A stretch of DNA of 64,000 bases from Planctomycetota bacterium (GTDB taxonomy: Bacteria; Planctomycetota; GCA-2746535): assembly GCA_002746535.1 (NCBI GenBank), contig NVWA01000023.1, forward strand, positions 30,080 to 94,079. The letters are read 5' to 3'. Positions 27,885-36,526 of the stretch are shown in pieces; positions within the stretch are counted from its first letter, which is position 1, and the number at the start of each line of letters is the position of its first letter. Under the pieces are notes generated by a model that was not told the origin of the DNA, made no database searches, and saw only the letters and a list, made by a program, of their open reading frames with translations. A program made the translations under genes and the position numbers.

Positions 27885-29492
27885 TTAAGGTTGAGCTGGT
27901 CCTCCATTGCCTCCTCGATTAACATTTGGTCTTGCGGCCATTTGACTCATCCATATTTCAATTCCTTTTGCAACCATCGTGCCTATTGATTTGAAATCCA
28001 TATACACCGAGTTTGATAATGTTTTGGAAAGTTTTGTAGAAATTCTGAATGGCTTTATATTTAAAGCTCTTATATCTTTTACCGTTATTGGTATTGCTCC
28101 TCCCATTGGAGTTTTTTTGATCATCATTAACGTTTGCAAGGCATAGCCTTTTAAATTGAAATCTGTATAGGCGTGATAACCTGATTTGAAATGCTTCATG
28201 CTTTCTAGCTTATCAGATTCAGTAGGTGACGTATTTGACTTTAAATTCATTTCTTTTACAAGATCAATAGTTTCTGCCATGAATAGAAAATCACCTTTGA
28301 TCCCGAAAAAGTAGCCATCGATTCCAGGCATGCTGGAAATCATGTCAAAAGGACCCTGCATTTGCTCTTTTAATTTTTCTTTGTTAAATATATTCATTTT
28401 GTAAATGCTAACCCCATCTGTTGTTTCTTTTAATTCCAGTTTTAAATCCAAGCTACTTGTTAATGCTTTTGGAGCATTTTCCAATAAGACCTTAACTGCT
28501 GGACTTTTTATTAAATCGATTAATTTTTGAGTTAGTTTTATTGATCTAATTGCATCATAAATCTTCATGACTTGTTTAGTTTTAACTTTTTCGCCAATAT
28601 TTATACTTGATGCTGCTTGCAACGTTTTTGAAATATTTAAATTTTCAAGAACTAATGCATAAACTTGGTCGATTAACTTTTGATGTTCGGTAGTTAATCC
28701 CGGTACTTCCTTAATAATTTTCACGATGTCTTTCGTTATCGCTTTAAATTTAGTGTAATCGATAGTGATTGTTTGTCGCATATAGTTTCCTTTTCCAGCA
28801 ATATGATAAATTGTATTACTGGTATTTCCTGATTGATCAAATGCTTCTTCAAGATGACTGCCCGGAGTTGGATTGAAAGTTGTATTTAAATTTAGCCCTA
28901 AATCTGTAAAACCAATAGTGGCTGTTAATGATTGAGCCTGTTTAAGAAGCTCTTTTGCTGCTGCGAAAGGAATAAGTTCTTGTGCTAATGCTGAAATATT
29001 TTTTATATCTAAATAGCCTTCTATATCTTCATTAGAAGTTAGTTGATCGACTTCTTTTTTAATTCCTTTGAATCTTTCTAAAAATGCCGCCTTGTTGCTA
29101 ATGATCATGGTATTGCCTACTGTAGCTTTATTTGGAATCCCATTGATGATCATATTGTTAAAGACGGTATTGTCAGTTGTTTCAATAAAATAACCAATGC
29201 CTGGATCATCTTGAATTTTATCAGCTGAATATAAAACAATGACAACCTTTACAGACTTGTCTAAAATGGGTTGAATCATAGCAATTTGTGCTTTAATTTG
29301 AGCCGAAGAACCTGGATAAATAGTATCACTAACTTTAATAATTTTTTGTATAAATTTAGCAGGGTCTTTTAATATTGCATACCCAATTATTTTATTATTT
29401 GTTTGTGATAATTTTTTTAATTTAGACTCATTTGAGAAAACTTGAGAACTAAACATACCCATAATTGTGATTAAAATAATCAGATTTTTCAT
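27885..29492 (-). CDS. Secreted protein of unknown function
   Basis: I do not recognise a family. A clear signal peptide (residues 1 to about 20, MKNLIILITIMGMFSSQVFS) marks it as exported. The mature protein of about 515 residues mixes alpha and beta elements, with regions such as FFGIKGDFLFMAETIDLVKEM and a glycine/proline-rich end (GGNGGPAQP). The general layout resembles DUF3352-like or other PVC periplasmic proteins in which a measured value is tested per segment, but I cannot assign it. It stands alone. Confidence 0.7.
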   Translation of the reverse strand: MKNLIILITIMGMFSSQVFSNESKLKKLSQTNNKIIGYAILKDPAKFIQKIIKVSDTIYPGSSAQIKAQIAMIQPILDKSVKVVIVLYSADKIQDDPGIGYFIETTDNTVFNNMIINGIPNKATVGNTMIISNKAAFLERFKGIKKEVDQLTSNEDIEGYLDIKNISALAQELIPFAAAKELLKQAQSLTATIGFTDLGLNLNTTFNPTPGSHLEEAFDQSGNTSNTIYHIAGKGNYMRQTITIDYTKFKAITKDIVKIIKEVPGLTTEHQKLIDQVYALVLENLNISKTLQAASSINIGEKVKTKQVMKIYDAIRSIKLTQKLIDLIKSPAVKVLLENAPKALTSSLDLKLELKETTDGVSIYKMNIFNKEKLKEQMQGPFDMISSMPGIDGYFFGIKGDFLFMAETIDLVKEMNLKSNTSPTESDKLESMKHFKSGYHAYTDFNLKGYALQTLMMIKKTPMGGAIPITVKDIRALNIKPFRISTKLSKTLSNSVYMDFKSIGTMVAKGIEIWMSQMAARPNVNRGGNGGPAQP

Positions 29493-29538
29493 TAATCTTC
29501 CTTTGCTTGCATTGTTAACTAAATGTTATAATAAGAAG

Positions 29539-29555
29539 GGCGATAGTTTATCGCC
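29539..29555 (-). terminator. Hairpin after the radical SAM gene
   Basis: The perfect 7-bp stem GGCGATA/TATCGCC with a 3-base loop lies about 100 bases past the end of the radical SAM gene on the minus strand and is followed there by CTTCTTATTATAA. It fits a terminator for the aldo-keto reductase/radical SAM transcript. Confidence 0.5.
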
Positions 29556-29660
29556 AGTCGTATTATTTCATATTACAAGTTTTGGTTTTTTCTGTAATTG
29601 AGTTTTACCAAATAGCCATATTTTCAAAATGAAAAGATCAACGAAAAAAGGCGAGCGCTG

Positions 29661-30458
29661 TTAATAGCATTGAGCTGATATGCCCATAGAGAGAACATTA
29701 TTTTTTATATTTTCAAGTAATTCAATAGGTACTTTTTTAACTTTGTCCGTGGGAGTGCTTCTATCAATGGAATATATTTGAACAAAATTTGGAGCCAATA
29801 ATTTAATTAGCGAAAACCATTCAGTTAGATGATCTTCTTCAATATTTGATATCGCTCCTTGTATAAACATAGTTTGTATATTAAAGTTTTTTAACGTTTT
29901 TATTTGTAAAATTAAATCATCGAAAGACCCACTAATTGGACCGTTAATTTTTTTATAAATCTTTTGATTGGCGGCATCTAGCTTCACATTTACACTGTGT
30001 ATTTTTGTCAAACATTTTTTTATTTTATCATTATCAAGATGTAGCCCATTTGTTAATAAAACAAACTTCGCATCAGGGTAAAAGCAATCAACTATTTCTC
30101 TGATGTCATTAATGATATCAGGGAAATCTGGATGCATCGTCGGTTCTCCGTTTCCAGCCAAAGTGATGTGCTCAATACTAGGATTGTTGCTTGATTTATA
30201 TTGTTGTAAACTAACGTTTAATGCCTTTTTAATATTATCTCTAGTAGGAAATTCTAAAGTGTTTGAGAGGGTTTTGCTTTCTGGAATATCTGTCCAGCCA
30301 CATTCACAATAGGGACAATTAAAGGAGCAAATTTTATTATTCGCAGGTAAGAGATTAATTCCTAATGAAACGCCAAACCTTCTTGATTTTACTGGGCCAA
30401 ATAAAATATTTTTAATTAACCCATCAACTTTATCAATTTTTTGTATGTTATTATTCAT
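29661..30458 (-). CDS. Radical SAM protein (COG0731-like)
   Basis: Fe-S enzyme that cleaves S-adenosylmethionine. The cluster motif CSFNCPYC provides C44, C48 and C51. The segment FGPVKSRRFGVSLGINLLP just before it is typical of the COG0731 group, which is related to wyosine-forming and activase-like enzymes. ITLAGNGEPTMHPDFP is the SAM-contact strand and FVLLTNG follows. It overlaps the aldo-keto reductase gene by 8 bases and is downstream of it. The substrate is unknown. Confidence 0.88.
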   Translation of the reverse strand: MNNNIQKIDKVDGLIKNILFGPVKSRRFGVSLGINLLPANNKICSFNCPYCECGWTDIPESKTLSNTLEFPTRDNIKKALNVSLQQYKSSNNPSIEHITLAGNGEPTMHPDFPDIINDIREIVDCFYPDAKFVLLTNGLHLDNDKIKKCLTKIHSVNVKLDAANQKIYKKINGPISGSFDDLILQIKTLKNFNIQTMFIQGAISNIEEDHLTEWFSLIKLLAPNFVQIYSIDRSTPTDKVKKVPIELLENIKNNVLSMGISAQCY

Positions 30459-31452
30459 TCTCTTTTCTTAACCTTTTGGCATCTTCTTCCATAATAATTG
30501 ATTTTCTGATAGCTAATATTTTATCAATTTCTTTTAAAGTATTTTCATCGAGATCTTTTTCTAATGCATTTACATTTTCTGTAAGTTGTTCTGGTGATGT
30601 TGCTCCTATTATGGGGGCAGCTACGGCATCTTTGCTGAATAACCATTGTAATGCTATATGACTTAGAGGTCGTTGTAGCTTATCAGCCAATAGATATAGT
30701 TCTTTTAAAGCATATTGATTATATTCCTGTGATATGTCGTCCTTAAGTTTAGGATTATCAGAAAAAGCACGGCTGTTTTCTGGAATTATATTTTCTCTGT
30801 ATTTATCCGTAAGTATCCCTTGGTTAAGTGGGCTATAAACAATCATGCCAATATTATTTTTTTTGCAGAAAGGTTGGACATTTGTTTCGACTGGATGTGT
30901 GAAAAACATATTGTATTTTGGTTGATTTGAAATTAAAAATTCCCAACCTTCTTGATGACATATATCCTTGGCTTCTGCCATGGTGGTTCCAGACCAATTA
31001 GAAACACCCCAATGCAAAATTTTTCCTTGTCGAATTAATTGATTGAAGGCTGATAACGTTTCTCTTAGTGGTACGGATTCATCTTCCGAGTGGGCTTGAT
31101 ATAAATCAATGTGATCAGCTTGTAGTCTGTTTAGCGATGCTTCACAAGCTTCGATGATATGTTTTTTACTTAATCCGCTTTCGGTTGGACTTCCCCCCAT
31201 ATTTCCGCGACATTTTGTGGCAACTACTATTTCACTTCTTTTATGTTCGGCCATAAATTTACCAACTACTTCTTCAGCTTGGCCAGCGTTATATACATTT
31301 GCCGTATCAAAAAAATTGATACCTAATTCTAAGGCTTTGTTATGACATTCGATTGATCGTTTTTCTGCATTTTCGCCCACAGTTGTTCGCCATGAGCCAT
31401 AAACTAACTTCGAAATTTTTAAACCCGATGTTCCTAAATTCAGATATTCCAT
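30451..31452 (-). CDS. Aldo/keto reductase
   Basis: NADPH-dependent oxidoreductase of the Kv-beta/YghZ type with a TIM-barrel fold. The catalytic tetrad is visible: Asp and Tyr in FFDTANVY (about residues 49-56), Lys in VVATKCRG and His in QAHSED. The C-terminal cofactor loop is PIIGATSPEQLTENV. At 333 aa it has normal length. It is the upstream gene of a pair with the radical SAM gene. The natural substrate cannot be told from sequence. Confidence 0.93.
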   Translation of the reverse strand: MEYLNLGTSGLKISKLVYGSWRTTVGENAEKRSIECHNKALELGINFFDTANVYNAGQAEEVVGKFMAEHKRSEIVVATKCRGNMGGSPTESGLSKKHIIEACEASLNRLQADHIDLYQAHSEDESVPLRETLSAFNQLIRQGKILHWGVSNWSGTTMAEAKDICHQEGWEFLISNQPKYNMFFTHPVETNVQPFCKKNNIGMIVYSPLNQGILTDKYRENIIPENSRAFSDNPKLKDDISQEYNQYALKELYLLADKLQRPLSHIALQWLFSKDAVAAPIIGATSPEQLTENVNALEKDLDENTLKEIDKILAIRKSIIMEEDAKRLRKENE

Positions 31453-31502
31453 TTTATTACCTATTCTTTAATGTTGTCTTTTTAGCTATTACTAATGCCA
31501 TT

Positions 31503-32039
31503 TTAATTGTTTTTAATAAAGGAACTAATTATATTTTTAGTAGATGAAAATGCTAATTTTTCTAAATCTATTGCTGCTGGCCTTATCCAATGAAATTCTT
31601 GATTTTCATCACTTAAAGTTATGTTTAGGTCATTATCAAGTTTTGTATAAAAGACAATATCAACGGTTTGATAGGTCACGTTCTTATAAGGATACCTATT
31701 TGGTTTACTGACTAAATAGTCTAATTTGGCTATTGAGATATTCAGCTCTTCCATAATTTCTCGAATGATGGCTTCTTCAAGTGTTTCAAAAGGATCAACA
31801 AATCCACCCGGCAAATCTAACATACCTTTTTGAGGGTCTAGTGCTCTGGAAAGCAATAAGATTTCATTATTCCTGTTTTCAATAATGATGGCTACGGCTG
31901 CGGCAGGATTAAAATAAAATGTAAAGTTGCAATCTTGGCATATAAGAGTTTTTATTTCATCATTGCTAAGTTTATTTTGGCCACAATTAGGACAAAATTT
32001 AAAAGCTTCAATAGATGGGTGTTTATTTATTTGAGTCAT
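31503..32039 (-). CDS. NUDIX hydrolase with zinc ribbon
   Basis: Pyrophosphohydrolase for a nucleoside-diphosphate derivative. A zinc ribbon CPNCG...CQDC sits at about residues 16-37. The NUDIX box is complete: GGFVDPFETLEEAIIREIMEEL (about 77-98) with the REIMEE core. The zinc ribbon in front of the NUDIX fold recalls NudC (NADH pyrophosphatase), but the SQPWPFPxS motif of NudC is absent. The substrate therefore remains open. The gene stands alone with 114 bases to the divergent neighbour. Confidence 0.9.
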   Translation of the reverse strand: MTQINKHPSIEAFKFCPNCGQNKLSNDEIKTLICQDCNFTFYFNPAAAVAIIIENRNNEILLLSRALDPQKGMLDLPGGFVDPFETLEEAIIREIMEELNISIAKLDYLVSKPNRYPYKNVTYQTVDIVFYTKLDNDLNITLSDENQEFHWIRPAAIDLEKLAFSSTKNIISSFIKNN

Positions 32040-32153
32040 AAGTTTTAACTAATATCTGAAATAATTTTTGGTAAAATATACAGTGATATTTAGCAATGCA
32101 AGGAGTTAATGAAACTCATGTCCAACGAGTTTAATAATTAATAGTGAGAATAT

Positions 32154-32711
32154 ATGTTTAGTAATTTGCAAAAGAAAATGGTTTGCTTTCCAATTGTTTT
32201 GGATCGTATTATGTGGGAAGGCAAGAACAAGCAAGATTTACAAGAAGAGCTTCAAAGTTTATTGAGTCATGCCAGTAAACCAAATAAAGAAACTTACCAT
32301 GATTTTACAGAGACGAGTACTGACTTAGCCTCGTTGGCGAATGCTCTTTCCTATAATATTTTGGATGTTGTTTTTGGTGAACAGCAAGATCAAGAACTGA
32401 TGAATTTATATATGATTCAACTAACGAATAAAATGTTGGAATATTATAAATCGGAATCCTTGTTGGCTCGTGCAATTAAAGTTTGTAAAAAATTAACGGA
32501 AAGCATTTATCCGTCATTTCAACTTACATGGTATAAAGCAATTATGTATGAAGTTAATCAAGAAATAGGTGATTTTCATTCTAAAAAACTTATTGACCGT
32601 GCAAAAATTATGCTTAATACTAAAGAATATAATCAACTAAACGATGTCCTTCAGAAAGCAATATCTATTAACCCTGGATGTATTGAAGAAGTAAATGCCT
32701 TATTTTCTTAA
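32154..32711 (+). CDS. Hypothetical helical protein
   Basis: No family recognised. The 185-residue protein is predicted to be helical and soluble, without signal peptide or membrane segment, and its last 60 residues look TPR-like (YNQLNDVLQKAISINPGC). It overlaps the next gene by 17 bases. Together with the two genes that follow it forms a co-directional trio. Confidence 0.55.
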   Translation: MFSNLQKKMVCFPIVLDRIMWEGKNKQDLQEELQSLLSHASKPNKETYHDFTETSTDLASLANALSYNILDVVFGEQQDQELMNLYMIQLTNKMLEYYKSESLLARAIKVCKKLTESIYPSFQLTWYKAIMYEVNQEIGDFHSKKLIDRAKIMLNTKEYNQLNDVLQKAISINPGCIEEVNALFS

Positions 32712-33834
32712 AGTCTTTTTTTTATTTAGCATTTTGTCAGCTTTGGTTTCGGCAAAATTATGTGCTGGTTGGTCAGATGCAAAAGTAAAAAAGAAAAGCC
32801 CAGTGGTTTCTCCTAAAATCGTAAACTCAATTAAAAAGATTGATATTGTTTCGACTTCTTGTTTAAACTTTTTTAAAATCACCAAAGATATAGAAGCTAC
32901 TAAAATAGGTGACTGTTTTAAAGGAGCTGGCCTTAGTGTGCAAGATATAAAAGATACTCTAGTATATGTAAATAGTATCCAAGAAGAAGATAGAGTATTT
33001 ATAAAAAGTGGAAAAAAGTTTAGTGATGGTAGGCCATGGGAATATAGATTATCAATGTTTTGGTTTCTAAAAAGTCACTTTGATATTTATAAAATTTCAG
33101 GTAATAAAAGAAGCGCCAAAAGAAAAAATGTTCAATTGCCAGAAGGTAAAATGAAAATTACTAAATACGCTTTCTTTGAAATCCCTATTAGTCGAAATTA
33201 TAGCAAATCTAACAACACCGCTATATATGCATTGCCTGAATGGATAAATCCAAAGACGGGTAAAAAGAAATATCGTTTACGCTATACAAAACAGGATATT
33301 TATAATGGTGTTTATGGTAAATGGGGGCGAGCAAAAGGGAAAGCCAAAGCATTGGGATATGCCACAAGAAAAAATTTTGAAAATGTTATGCTTCAAGGAA
33401 CGTTTGTAGGTAGGTTCAGTAATGGTACCAGGCAAATATTTGGGCCTTCTGGTACTAACGAAATCCCCTTTAATTCAAGAATAAAAGTAAGTAAACAAAA
33501 AAGATATATATATTACTCAATTAAAGATGGCTTCTATGGTTATGGTAAAACTAAAGAAGATAAAATCAAAGTTCAGACAGGGGTTACTTTTGCCGGTAAT
33601 GTCAAACAATTTGGTATCGGTAAATTATTATTGATGACTTATAAAGATCCTAAATTAGGAATTCCTAAAGCAAGGTTAGGTATAATCGCCGATACGGGAT
33701 CAGCTTTTGTCGATAATAACTTTCAACTAGATTTCCTTTTAGGTGCCTATTCAAGTAAAAAAGGCTTTTATTCGGCAGCAAATCAAATCCCTGAATATTG
33801 CGAAATTTTCCTATTGATAAAAAGGAAAAAATAA
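32695..33834 (+). CDS. Secreted protein with possible 3D-like (MltA C-terminal-like) domain
   Basis: Exported protein with a signal peptide ending near residue 23 (SALVSAKLCAG). The N-terminal part is basic and unassigned. The C-terminal 90 or so residues contain ADTGSAFVDNNFQLDFLLG, which resembles the 3D domain (three conserved Asp in DTG...D...D) of MltA-like lytic transglycosylases and related double-psi barrels. A role in peptidoglycan cleavage is possible but the catalytic residues of MltA are not all evident. The start at 32695 overlaps the preceding gene by 17 bases, and the next gene follows directly. Confidence 0.55.
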   Translation: MPYFLKVFFLFSILSALVSAKLCAGWSDAKVKKKSPVVSPKIVNSIKKIDIVSTSCLNFFKITKDIEATKIGDCFKGAGLSVQDIKDTLVYVNSIQEEDRVFIKSGKKFSDGRPWEYRLSMFWFLKSHFDIYKISGNKRSAKRKNVQLPEGKMKITKYAFFEIPISRNYSKSNNTAIYALPEWINPKTGKKKYRLRYTKQDIYNGVYGKWGRAKGKAKALGYATRKNFENVMLQGTFVGRFSNGTRQIFGPSGTNEIPFNSRIKVSKQKRYIYYSIKDGFYGYGKTKEDKIKVQTGVTFAGNVKQFGIGKLLLMTYKDPKLGIPKARLGIIADTGSAFVDNNFQLDFLLGAYSSKKGFYSAANQIPEYCEIFLLIKRKK

Positions 33835-33835
33835 T

Positions 33836-35002
33836 ATGTCTTTTTATGGAATGATTGATCCCGAAAATTTAATTTCACTAGTTAGAAATACTGCTGCATT
33901 TATCTTTAGTGAAGAGAATGAAAAAGAAGAATCAATTAGTGAAATTTTTGAAAAATACCCTGAAATGGGATGGATGTATATTCTTAATTCCTATTTAAAT
34001 AAAGATCACAGCATTAAAACAAAAGCTGAAAAATGGTACGAATACTATTTATTGTGCCTTTCGGCGCATTGGTGTACTGTTATGACTATTGTGCCAACTG
34101 ATGTTGATAATAAAATTAGAATAAAATTATGGCAAGATATGTCCAAGAAAAGTGTTGTTGAAAAAATGATCAATGCTTCTATTAAAGTAAAGCAATGGAA
34201 TGTCTCAGTAGTCTCTATAAGAACATTGGCAGATCTTGATTTCGGAAAATTATCAGGTCACGATGGTGAAAGATTTACTCTTTTAATGGGTGGGCTTGGT
34301 TGGTGTTTGAAAATGGGTTGGAAGGAATTATCCAATAAATTAGAAATGGAAATTGATCGAGAAATTGATCGCGAAAATAAAATATTTATAAAATATTTAC
34401 ATAAAAAAGGTGATGAACTAAATCTCTTAAAATCTAGTGCCATTATTGCTCATAACTTGGGTGATCTCAGCAGAGTACTAGCAACTTGGGTTGTCTCGCC
34501 AGATGTGTTGGACAAATATTCTTCAAAGTATTTTGAGCTGGGGTTGAAAAAAGTTGATGATAAAAAATTCTTTGAAATGGGATTAATAAATAAATATTTC
34601 ACTGTTCATGATAATCATAGACATTTAGCGTTACGAGATGCTAAATGCTTAAAATCAGTGCAAGACTTTTTATTACCCTTAGGTCCATTTTTTGATTATT
34701 GGGGTGAGACATTGGCAAAGCATCCTCTTATAAAACAGAATGATATTGTAGAAATTGTAAATGCGTTACTTGATGGGTGTGAAAGGATTCCTGAGCAGAA
34801 AGGTTATAGTAGAGCATTAGCAAGTTTTCATAGAATGCTACCAAAAGGGTTAAAATCTATCGAAAAGAAAATCGCAAAAACCCATGTCAAAACTTTAAAA
34901 GGGCTAAAGATTGAAGAAGCCGCAAAGATTTCACCTCAATCATTTGAATCTAGAATTAGTAAGCAAGTGCGAATGTTTGTGGAATTAAATAAACTAATTT
35001 AA
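33836..35002 (+). CDS. Hypothetical protein, last of a three-gene operon
   Basis: I do not recognise this protein. The 388 residues are soluble, mixed helical, without signal or membrane segment, rich in Lys and Trp, with no catalytic motif I can name. It begins one base after the stop of the 3D-like protein gene, so the two are co-translated or at least co-transcribed. The trio may act together at the envelope, which rests on position alone. Confidence 0.55.
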   Translation: MSFYGMIDPENLISLVRNTAAFIFSEENEKEESISEIFEKYPEMGWMYILNSYLNKDHSIKTKAEKWYEYYLLCLSAHWCTVMTIVPTDVDNKIRIKLWQDMSKKSVVEKMINASIKVKQWNVSVVSIRTLADLDFGKLSGHDGERFTLLMGGLGWCLKMGWKELSNKLEMEIDREIDRENKIFIKYLHKKGDELNLLKSSAIIAHNLGDLSRVLATWVVSPDVLDKYSSKYFELGLKKVDDKKFFEMGLINKYFTVHDNHRHLALRDAKCLKSVQDFLLPLGPFFDYWGETLAKHPLIKQNDIVEIVNALLDGCERIPEQKGYSRALASFHRMLPKGLKSIEKKIAKTHVKTLKGLKIEEAAKISPQSFESRISKQVRMFVELNKLI

Positions 35003-35012
35003 CATTAATGAA

Positions 35013-35732
35013 TTATTCATTAATTTTTGTAATAGTAAAAGTACCAATGTAGATCCCTGAATTAAAATGAATTCCATTTTCAAAATCAGTGTCTGATCGA
35101 CTTGATGATAATATTGAAATATTTTCTTTGGTAGCGTTATCAATATTTGTGGAGCTAAATGTTGTGCCTTCATCTGTTCCAGCATCATACACAACTAGAT
35201 TAATTACTTTCTCTTCAATCCAATTATTATTTTCAATCAATTGAATTCCTTGGATGCCTACAAACCAATCGGGGCTTGGTGCTACCATAGAAACTAAAGT
35301 TAACATTGAAAAGTCAGAAGAAGCCGAAATTTCAATTGTTACATTTTCAGTAGAGGAAGATATTCCACCTTCGCTAATGATAGATTCTAAATTCCCTTGC
35401 AATTGGATAGCTTCTAATTCTTGTAGAAGAATAGTTTTTGCACCTGTCTCAGCCATTTCTTCAATACCCGCACTTGCTAAACTTCCATTTGCCCATATGG
35501 TTGTTTCTTTGTTATGGGTTCCACCGATTAAACCTGAGAAATGGCGATTGGAGGGAAAATTTGTAGAAAAAGAATCAGTATCCCATTGAATTTGAAATAC
35601 AATTTTATATTTAGCTTGTTTATCTAATTGACTTGAATCTTGTGTAGTGCTATTGCTTGAAGAACTACTACCACATCCGAATATTAAAATACTTATAATG
35701 ATAAGTTTAAATTGTTGGATTAATTTATTCAT
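35013..35732 (-). CDS. Spondin_N domain lipoprotein
   Basis: Lipoprotein with lipobox IFGC (Cys at about residue 20) followed by a Ser-rich linker. The rest fits the Spondin_N fold: YKIVFQIQWDT, HFSGLIGGTHN, WANGSLASAGIEEMAETGA, VSMVAPSPDWFVGIQGIQL and VVYDAGTDEGTTF. In animals this fold lies in F-spondin and binds calcium and matrix; bacterial copies are known but their function is unclear. The protein should sit on the outer face of the cell. It converges with the unknown gene before it and is divergent to the acyltransferase gene. Confidence 0.85.
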   Translation of the reverse strand: MNKLIQQFKLIIISILIFGCGSSSSSNSTTQDSSQLDKQAKYKIVFQIQWDTDSFSTNFPSNRHFSGLIGGTHNKETTIWANGSLASAGIEEMAETGAKTILLQELEAIQLQGNLESIISEGGISSSTENVTIEISASSDFSMLTLVSMVAPSPDWFVGIQGIQLIENNNWIEEKVINLVVYDAGTDEGTTFSSTNIDNATKENISILSSSRSDTDFENGIHFNSGIYIGTFTITKINE

Positions 35733-35863
35733 ACTTTCAAATTCCTTATTTTCAAAATTAAACCATTTTGCCGAAATATTTAATTGATCAATAGCCTAAT
35801 TCTCAATATAGAATATTGTTTGATAGTTCTTTAAAAATATCTAATTTATATTCACCAAAGCAA

Positions 35864-35918
35864 GCATATATATAATATAGAACTATATTATATAGTTGTT
35901 ATTAACAAATATATATGC
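35864..35918. promoter_or_regulatory. Nested inverted repeats between divergent genes
   Basis: The perfect palindrome TATAATATAG-AA-CTATATTATA (35871-35892) lies inside the wider inverted pair GCATATATA (35864-35872) and TATATATGC (35910-35918). They sit in the divergent promoter region of the Spondin_N and acyltransferase genes and could form an operator. The AT content makes such repeats easier to form by chance. Confidence 0.35.
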
Positions 35919-35983
35919 CTATGTACCATTTAAAAGCAGTATATAAATGGATAATAACATTATAAATATTTTGAGGGTTTTAA

Positions 35984-36526
35984 ATGACTTTTTCTACAAA
36001 AACAAATTATACCGAAGACGAATTTCAAAATGCCGTTAGGTTTGCCAACCAGTCTGATAATGGTCCAGATAATTTAAATCGAGCTAAGATGATTGGACTG
36101 AAGGGCAAGGATATTACCGTTTCTCCAGGTGCCATTATTAGATTGAGAGATTTAGGTTCTATTGGTGATTATTCTCACATTGGGTTGTATACCTACATTA
36201 ATGGTAATGTCATTATTGGTAGTAGAGTCTTAATAGGACCACATTGTTCGATTACCTCTGGCAATCATAAATTTTGCACTAAGACTAAGAGTTTTCAAGG
36301 AGGCCATGTTGATAGTCCTGTTTTAATTAAGGATGGTGCTTGGCTTAGTGCTGGTGTAATAGTAACTTCTGGTGTTACTGTTGGTCGAGGATGTTTACTT
36401 TGTGCTAATGCAACGGTTACCAAAGATACCGATGACTTTAGTCTTATGGCCGGTAGCCCTGCTAAAAAAATTGGTGAAATTAATCCTGAAACAGGAGAAT
36501 ATATTTGGTATGGGAGAAATAAATAA
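35984..36526 (+). CDS. Hexapeptide-repeat acyltransferase (WbbJ-like)
   Basis: O-acetyltransferase-like protein with a left-handed beta-helix. Hexapeptide repeats are visible over about residues 65-150 (VIIGSRVLIGPHCSITSGNH, LIKDGAWLSAGVIVTSG, VTVGRGCLLCANATVTK). The His in GNHKF is the usual catalytic base. The end MAGSPAKKIG is typical of this class. Its stop overlaps the next gene's ATG (TAATG), so acetylation may concern the same glycan as the heparinase-like protein. The acceptor is unknown. Confidence 0.88.
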   Translation: MTFSTKTNYTEDEFQNAVRFANQSDNGPDNLNRAKMIGLKGKDITVSPGAIIRLRDLGSIGDYSHIGLYTYINGNVIIGSRVLIGPHCSITSGNHKFCTKTKSFQGGHVDSPVLIKDGAWLSAGVIVTSGVTVGRGCLLCANATVTKDTDDFSLMAGSPAKKIGEINPETGEYIWYGRNK

